From a bacterium (GTDB taxonomy: Bacteria > Verrucomicrobiota > Kiritimatiellia > UBA8416): 12,409 bases of DNA. A model generated the notes under the pieces. It made no database searches, was not told where the DNA came from, and worked only from the letters and a program-made list of their open reading frames with translations. A program made the translations under genes and the position numbers. Shown here piece by piece: positions 9,140-12,409 of this stretch. Location of the stretch: NCBI GenBank assembly GCA_020048935.1, contig JAIFLS010000137.1, positions 1 to 12,409 on the forward strand, given 5' to 3'. Position 1 is the stretch's first letter, and each line of letters begins with the position of its first letter.

Positions 9140-9322
9140 ATGGCTGTGCCAAAAAGAAAATCGTCAAAGCGGAAATGCAGGGCCCGCAAGGGGTCGCATG
9201 CCTCAACCATACGGGTAGGCCAGGCTTGTCCCGAGTGCAGCGCCCCGAAGCAGCCGCACCGGGTGTGCCCGAAATGCGGTCAGTATCGCGGTGTGCAGGT
9301 GCTCACCGTTGAATCGGACTAA
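9140..9322 (+). CDS. rpmF: 50S ribosomal protein L32 (bL32)
   Basis: A 60-aa basic ribosomal protein of normal length. MAVPKRKSSKRK at the N-terminus is diagnostic. Four cysteines (Cys30, Cys33, Cys43, Cys46) in CPEC and CPKCG form the zinc-ribbon of the zinc-containing (C+) form, so the organism is not using a cysteine-free zinc-independent version here. It sits between yceD and plsX, the classical yceD-rpmF-plsX order, with a gap of about 10 bases to plsX. Confidence 0.98.
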   Translation: MAVPKRKSSKRKCRARKGSHASTIRVGQACPECSAPKQPHRVCPKCGQYRGVQVLTVESD

Positions 9323-9334
9323 CCCAGGTTCATG

Positions 9335-10345
9335 ATGCGAATAGCTGTTGATGCCATGGGCGGCGATTACGCGCCGCGCGAAGTGGTCGCCGGAACAGTG
9401 CTGGCGGCGGCCCTTCCTAATGTCGAAACGCTTTACCTGGTCGGGGATGAAAAGGCGATACGCGCCGAACTGGCCAGTCTCGGGGAGATCTCGCCGAAGA
9501 TCCAGATCCGTCATGCGTCCGAGGTCGTCGAGATGGGGGAGGCCCCGGCTTTGGCCGTGCGGCGCAAGAAGGACTCCTCGATCGGCCGGGCCGCGGAAAT
9601 GGTCAAGTCCGGCGAGGCGGATGCGGTCATGTCGGCGGGCAACACGGGGGCGGCGGTTGCCGCCAGCACGCTGAAGCTGCGGACGCTGGCCGGGGTCGAC
9701 CGTCCGGCGATCGCGACGGTCATGCCGACGCAGAAAAGCCCGGTGGTCCTGGTGGATGCCGGCGCCAATCTGGATTGCACACCTGAACAACTGGTGCAGT
9801 TCGCGATGATGGGCAGCGTCTACTCGCGGGTCATCCTCGGACGGGAGCGTCCGGTGGTCGGGCTGCTGAGTATCGGTGGCGAGGATTCGAAGGGCAATGA
9901 AGTCACCAAAAGGACGTTTGCCAGCCTGCAGAAATCGCCGTTGAACTTCCGCGGGAATGTGGAGGGGCGCGATATTTTCGAGGGCGACACGGATGTCATT
10001 GTCTGCGATGGTTTTGTCGGCAACATCGTCCTGAAGACATCCGAGAGCACGGCCACCGCGGTCACGTCCTGGCTCAAGCGCGAACTGACGGCGAACTGGA
10101 TCCGCAAGAGTGCCTGCCTGCTGCTGCGCGGGGCGTTCAGGAACCTGAAGCGGCAGTTGGATCCGGAATCCTATGGCGGGGCGCCTTTGCTGGGGGTCAA
10201 CGGTATTTGCATCATTGCGCATGGGCGCTCGTCGCGGCACGCGGTTTATCATGCGATCCGCGTGGCGGCGGAGTCGGTCCAGTGCCATGTCAATGAGGAT
10301 ATTGTCAAAGGGATAGCGAGCCTGGAGAGCGCACGACATGATTGA
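9335..10345 (+). CDS. plsX: Phosphate acyltransferase PlsX (acyl-ACP:phosphate)
   Basis: PlsX turns acyl-ACP and phosphate into acyl-phosphate, the acyl donor for PlsY in phosphatidic acid synthesis; it is peripheral to the membrane in known cases. The 336-aa protein shows MRIAVDAMGGDYAP at the start, VVEMGEAPALAVRRKKDSSI (about 64-83), DAVMSAGNTGAAVA, IATVMPT, LVDAGANLDC, LLSIGGEDSKGN, CDGFVGNIVLKTSE and GAPLLGVNGICIIAHGRS, all typical, and full family length. Two ATG codons are adjacent (9332 and 9335). I prefer 9335 because CAGG at 9325-9328 is then six bases away rather than three and because it gives the usual N-terminus; using 9332 adds one Met. No PlsY gene is in the window. Its stop overlaps the fabH start by eight bases. 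Confidence 0.96.
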   Translation: MRIAVDAMGGDYAPREVVAGTVLAAALPNVETLYLVGDEKAIRAELASLGEISPKIQIRHASEVVEMGEAPALAVRRKKDSSIGRAAEMVKSGEADAVMSAGNTGAAVAASTLKLRTLAGVDRPAIATVMPTQKSPVVLVDAGANLDCTPEQLVQFAMMGSVYSRVILGRERPVVGLLSIGGEDSKGNEVTKRTFASLQKSPLNFRGNVEGRDIFEGDTDVIVCDGFVGNIVLKTSESTATAVTSWLKRELTANWIRKSACLLLRGAFRNLKRQLDPESYGGAPLLGVNGICIIAHGRSSRHAVYHAIRVAAESVQCHVNEDIVKGIASLESARHD

Positions 10346-11339
10346 CGACCGAGAAAAGACGCCGCGAGTGATGATTGCCGGTACCGGAGCCTATCTGCCC
10401 GAGCGCATCCTGACGAATGCCGAACTGGAAACCATGGTCGACACGAGCGATGAGTGGATCGTGACCCGCACGGGAGTGCGCGAACGGCGCATCGCCCGCC
10501 CGGACGAGGCCACGTCCGATATGGCGATCCCCGCGGCGAAACAGGCGCTTGAGGACGCGGGGGTGTCGGCGGCGGATCTGGATCTGATCATCGTCGGGAC
10601 CGTGACGCCGGATATGATTTTCCCGAATACCGCCTGCCTGGTGCAGAGTGCCATCGGTGCCACCAAGGCGTTGTGCTTTGATCTTTCCGCGGCCTGTTCC
10701 GGTTTCCTGTACAGCATGGAGACCGCGCGCGGCCTGCTGCTCAGCGGGCTCTATGAAACCGCCTTGGTGATCGGGGCCGACAAGATGAGTGCCGTGACCG
10801 ACTGGGAGGACCGCGGCACCTGTATCCTTTTCGGTGATGGTGCCGGGGCGGTGGTGCTGAAGAAGACGTTTACGCATCGCGGGATCATGGCGACATCCTT
10901 CGGAGCCGACGGCTCGCTGGGCGACCTGTTGATGATACCCGGTGGCGGCAGCCGCTGTCCCGCCAGCCATGAGTCGGTGGAGCAGCGTCAGCACGTCGTC
11001 AAGATGGCGGGAAACAATGTTTTCAAGCACGCCGTGCGCTGTATGACCGAAGCCGGGCGCGAGGCCCTGGAAAAGGCGGGCCTGACTATCGCGGATGTCG
11101 ATTGGGTCATCCCGCACCAGGCGAACATGCGCATCGTGCAGGCCATCTCGGACCGGGTCGGCATCCCGATGGAGCGTTTTATTGTGAATCTGGATCGTCT
11201 CGGGAACACGACGGCGGCGACGGTGCCGCTGGCGCTGGACGAGGGGGTTCGTGACGGGCGCATCAAGCGCGGGGACGTGCTGCTGAGCATCGTCTTTGGC
11301 GGCGGTTTCACCTGGGGCGCCACGGTGCTGGAATATTGA
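10338..11339 (+). CDS. fabH: Beta-ketoacyl-ACP synthase III FabH
   Basis: Condenses an acyl-CoA primer (typically acetyl-CoA) with malonyl-ACP to start type II fatty acid synthesis. The 333-aa thiolase-fold protein carries DEWIVTRTGVRERR near 38-51, the nucleophile Cys120 in DLSAACSGF, VIPHQANMRI with His260, and LDRLGNTTAAT with Asn290, giving the full Cys-His-Asn triad. FGGGFTWGA is near the C-terminus. Length is normal. The ATG overlaps plsX by eight bases with a GGAG about ten bases upstream. A later ATG at 10371 (Met12) would still leave the domain intact but lacks a good upstream site. It is separated from fabD by a 120-base gap filled by a heptamer repeat. Confidence 0.97.
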   Translation: MIDDREKTPRVMIAGTGAYLPERILTNAELETMVDTSDEWIVTRTGVRERRIARPDEATSDMAIPAAKQALEDAGVSAADLDLIIVGTVTPDMIFPNTACLVQSAIGATKALCFDLSAACSGFLYSMETARGLLLSGLYETALVIGADKMSAVTDWEDRGTCILFGDGAGAVVLKKTFTHRGIMATSFGADGSLGDLLMIPGGGSRCPASHESVEQRQHVVKMAGNNVFKHAVRCMTEAGREALEKAGLTIADVDWVIPHQANMRIVQAISDRVGIPMERFIVNLDRLGNTTAATVPLALDEGVRDGRIKRGDVLLSIVFGGGFTWGATVLEY

Positions 11340-11340
11340 A

Positions 11341-11431
11341 CGCCCAACGCCCAACGCCCAACACCCAATGTTTCAAGTTGGGGAGCGTTTACTTGGATGT
11401 TGGGTGTTGGATTGTTGGATGTTGGACGTTG
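11341..11431 (+). repeat. Heptamer-repeat imperfect inverted repeat between fabH and fabD
   Basis: The left arm is three copies of cgcccaa plus cacccaa (11341-11368). The right arm has ttggatg, ttgggtg, ttggattg, ttggatg and ttggacg (11393-11428), followed by ttg at 11429-11431. ccaacacccaa (11358-11368) pairs perfectly with ttgggtgttgg (11400-11410) over a 31-base loop, and pairing continues outward with C-A mismatches, G-U pairs and one bulged base to nearly the full arm length. A competing short stem, cccaa (11364-11368) with ttggg (11378-11382), is also possible. The element begins two bases after the fabH stop codon and ends before the fabD ribosome binding site. It has no open reading frame. 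Function is unknown: an mRNA hairpin, attenuator, or a small dispersed palindromic repeat are all possible. Confidence 0.8.
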
Positions 11432-11448
11432 AAATGAATTGAAGATTC

Positions 11449-11453
11449 AGGAG
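11449..11453 (+). promoter_or_regulatory. Shine-Dalgarno AGGAG deciding the fabD start
   Basis: AGGAG lies six bases before ATG 11460, which begins the conserved SKIAIVFAGQG; the in-frame ATG at 11439 would lie upstream of the ribosome binding site. Confidence 0.85.
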
Positions 11454-11459
11454 CTAGGC

Positions 11460-12374
11460 ATGAGTAAGATAGCTATTGTATTTGCCGGGCAGGGGGGGAA
11501 GGATCTGGCCGAGGCGTTCCCGGTGTGTCGCGGCCTGTATGCGCAGGCGGACGAGGTGCTGGGCTACAGTCTTTCGAAACTCTGCTTCGAGGGTCCGATC
11601 GAGGAACTGACGAAATCGAATCATTGCCAGCCGGCGATCTTTGTGACCAGTGTAGCCTGCTACCGGGCACTGCAGTCGCTGGTGCCAGGGCTGGACGTGG
11701 CGATGATGGCGGGCTTGAGCCTTGGTGAGTGGTCCGCGCTGCACGCGGCCGGTGCCCTGTCGTTCGAGGACACGCTGCGGGTGCTGCAGGCGCGTGGCGC
11801 GGCGATGCAGGCGGCTTGCGAGGAGCGCGCAGGTGGGATGATCAGTGTCATCGGGCTGGCGGCGGATGCGCTGCAGCAGATTTGCGAGAAGACCGGCGTC
11901 GAGATGGCCAATCTGAATTCCGCGGACCAGACCGTGCTTTCTGGCCCGCGCGAGGGGATCGCCCAGGCGGAAGTGCTGGCAAAGGAGCTCGGGGCCAAAC
12001 GGGCGATCGTGCTGGGTGTGGCCGGTGCGTTCCATTCCTCGCTGATGGCGTCGGCCACGCCGAAACTGGAAACGGTCCTGGCGAGCGTGCAGATCCGGCC
12101 TCTGCAGATCCCGGTGGTGGCGAACGTCACCGGTCGCCCGCACGGTGACCCGGCGGCGATCCGCCGCGCCATGCTGGCGCAGGTGACCGGCTCGGTCCAT
12201 TGGTACGAAGGTATCGACGCCATGACGGCGGCCGGGGTTACGCGCTTTATCGAGTGCGGTCCGGGCAAAGTGCTGAGCGGGCTGATCAAGCGTATTGCCG
12301 ATGGCGCGCAACTTTGCAATGTGCAGGACAAGACGACGCTCGAGGCGGCGGTTGCTGCCTGCGCTTCCAATTAG
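11460..12374 (+). CDS. fabD: Malonyl-CoA:ACP transacylase FabD
   Basis: Transfers malonyl from CoA to ACP, feeding FabH and the elongation synthases. The 304-aa protein shows the N-terminal FAGQG with Gln11, the nucleophile elbow GLSLGEWSALHAAG (85-98; Ser87), Arg112 in LQARGAAMQ, catalytic His202 in GAFHSSLM and the C-terminal ECGPGKVLSGL. The residue before Ser87 is Leu, where most characterised FabDs have His (GHSLGE), and the usual GQG-S/A-Q is GQGGK; Gln11, Ser87, Arg112 and His202 are kept, so activity is expected. From memory GLSLGE occurs in FabDs of Planctomycetes and Verrucomicrobia, which informs the PVC guess. Length is normal. The gene follows fabH in the common fabH-fabD order and is preceded by the heptamer repeat. 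Confidence 0.96.
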   Translation: MSKIAIVFAGQGGKDLAEAFPVCRGLYAQADEVLGYSLSKLCFEGPIEELTKSNHCQPAIFVTSVACYRALQSLVPGLDVAMMAGLSLGEWSALHAAGALSFEDTLRVLQARGAAMQAACEERAGGMISVIGLAADALQQICEKTGVEMANLNSADQTVLSGPREGIAQAEVLAKELGAKRAIVLGVAGAFHSSLMASATPKLETVLASVQIRPLQIPVVANVTGRPHGDPAAIRRAMLAQVTGSVHWYEGIDAMTAAGVTRFIECGPGKVLSGLIKRIADGAQLCNVQDKTTLEAAVAACASN

Positions 12375-12409
12375 TGTAGGGTGTTAGACGGGCGTGCGGA
12401 CAGCGAGCC
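12375..12409. other. Right edge after fabD
   Basis: Only 35 bases remain after the fabD stop. I see no terminator hairpin and no start codon with a ribosome binding site, so the next operon gene (fabG or acpP would be usual) must begin outside. Confidence 0.5.

Noticed and set aside
9203..10339. Minus-strand open frame (378 codons) opposite plsX, and a similar one opposite fabH (10305-11354)
   Set aside because: Arg/His-rich antisense frames typical of GC-rich coding DNA; the opposite strand carries clear PlsX and FabH.
11341..11431. CRISPR array or intrinsic terminator
   Set aside because: Units are seven bases with no unique spacers, so not CRISPR; there is no T-run after the hairpin and fabD follows at once in the same direction, so a standard terminator is not supported.

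Overview
The window is bacterial DNA of moderately high GC and falls into two oppositely transcribed blocks that diverge from a 273-bp intergenic region (6256-6528). The right block is a housekeeping run in the order rsmD, coaD, yceD (DUF177), rpmF, plsX, fabH, fabD, which is widespread in bacteria. Three things hint at the PVC superphylum, perhaps Kiritimatiellota or Lentisphaerota: a dihydroorotate-dehydrogenase-like gene at the head of the run, a FabD with GLSLGE in place of the common GHSLGE, and heptameric CCCAACG-type intergenic repeats. That placement is inference; no rRNA or other phylogenetic marker is present.

Left block (151-6255, minus strand) is a cytoplasmic signalling cassette. 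The first gene is a 1004-residue fusion of a CheB methylesterase domain, a CheR methyltransferase domain, a degenerate PAS, a long NEEL-heptad coiled coil and two PAS domains. It overlaps the next gene by four bases (ATGA). Downstream lies what looks like one PAS-GAF-PAS-PAS-HisKA-HATPase-REC hybrid histidine kinase, now split by a frameshift inside its second PAS domain near 1940-1960. The join appears to lack about 8-9 residues, so a small deletion of 3n+2 bases explains it better than a one-base error. No MCP, CheA or CheW gene is in the window, so this is probably a stand-alone CheBR/kinase sensory system rather than a flagellar chemotaxis operon.

Right block (6529-12374, plus strand) is tightly packed. 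Gaps or overlaps are +16, -4, -20, +18, about +12, about -8 and +120 bases, consistent with one operon. A flavoprotein-like gene of uncertain function is followed by a 16S rRNA methyltransferase (RsmD), the coenzyme A biosynthesis enzyme CoaD, the DUF177 protein with the ribosomal protein L32 gene, and then the start of fatty acid and phospholipid synthesis: PlsX (acyl-ACP to acyl-phosphate), FabH (initiating condensation) and FabD (malonyl loading of ACP). CoaD supplies the CoA/phosphopantetheine used by both FabD and ACP, so the cluster couples ribosome maturation with cofactor and membrane lipid supply. The only sizeable gap, fabH-fabD, holds a heptamer-repeat inverted repeat that could fold in the mRNA. 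The window ends 35 bases after fabD, where fabG or acpP would be expected.

The most notable points are the broken hybrid kinase, the fabH-fabD heptamer inverted repeat, the repeated GCACCC motif between the divergent units, and the DHOD-like protein that lacks the expected catalytic motif. I did not find a convincing new defence or mobile system.
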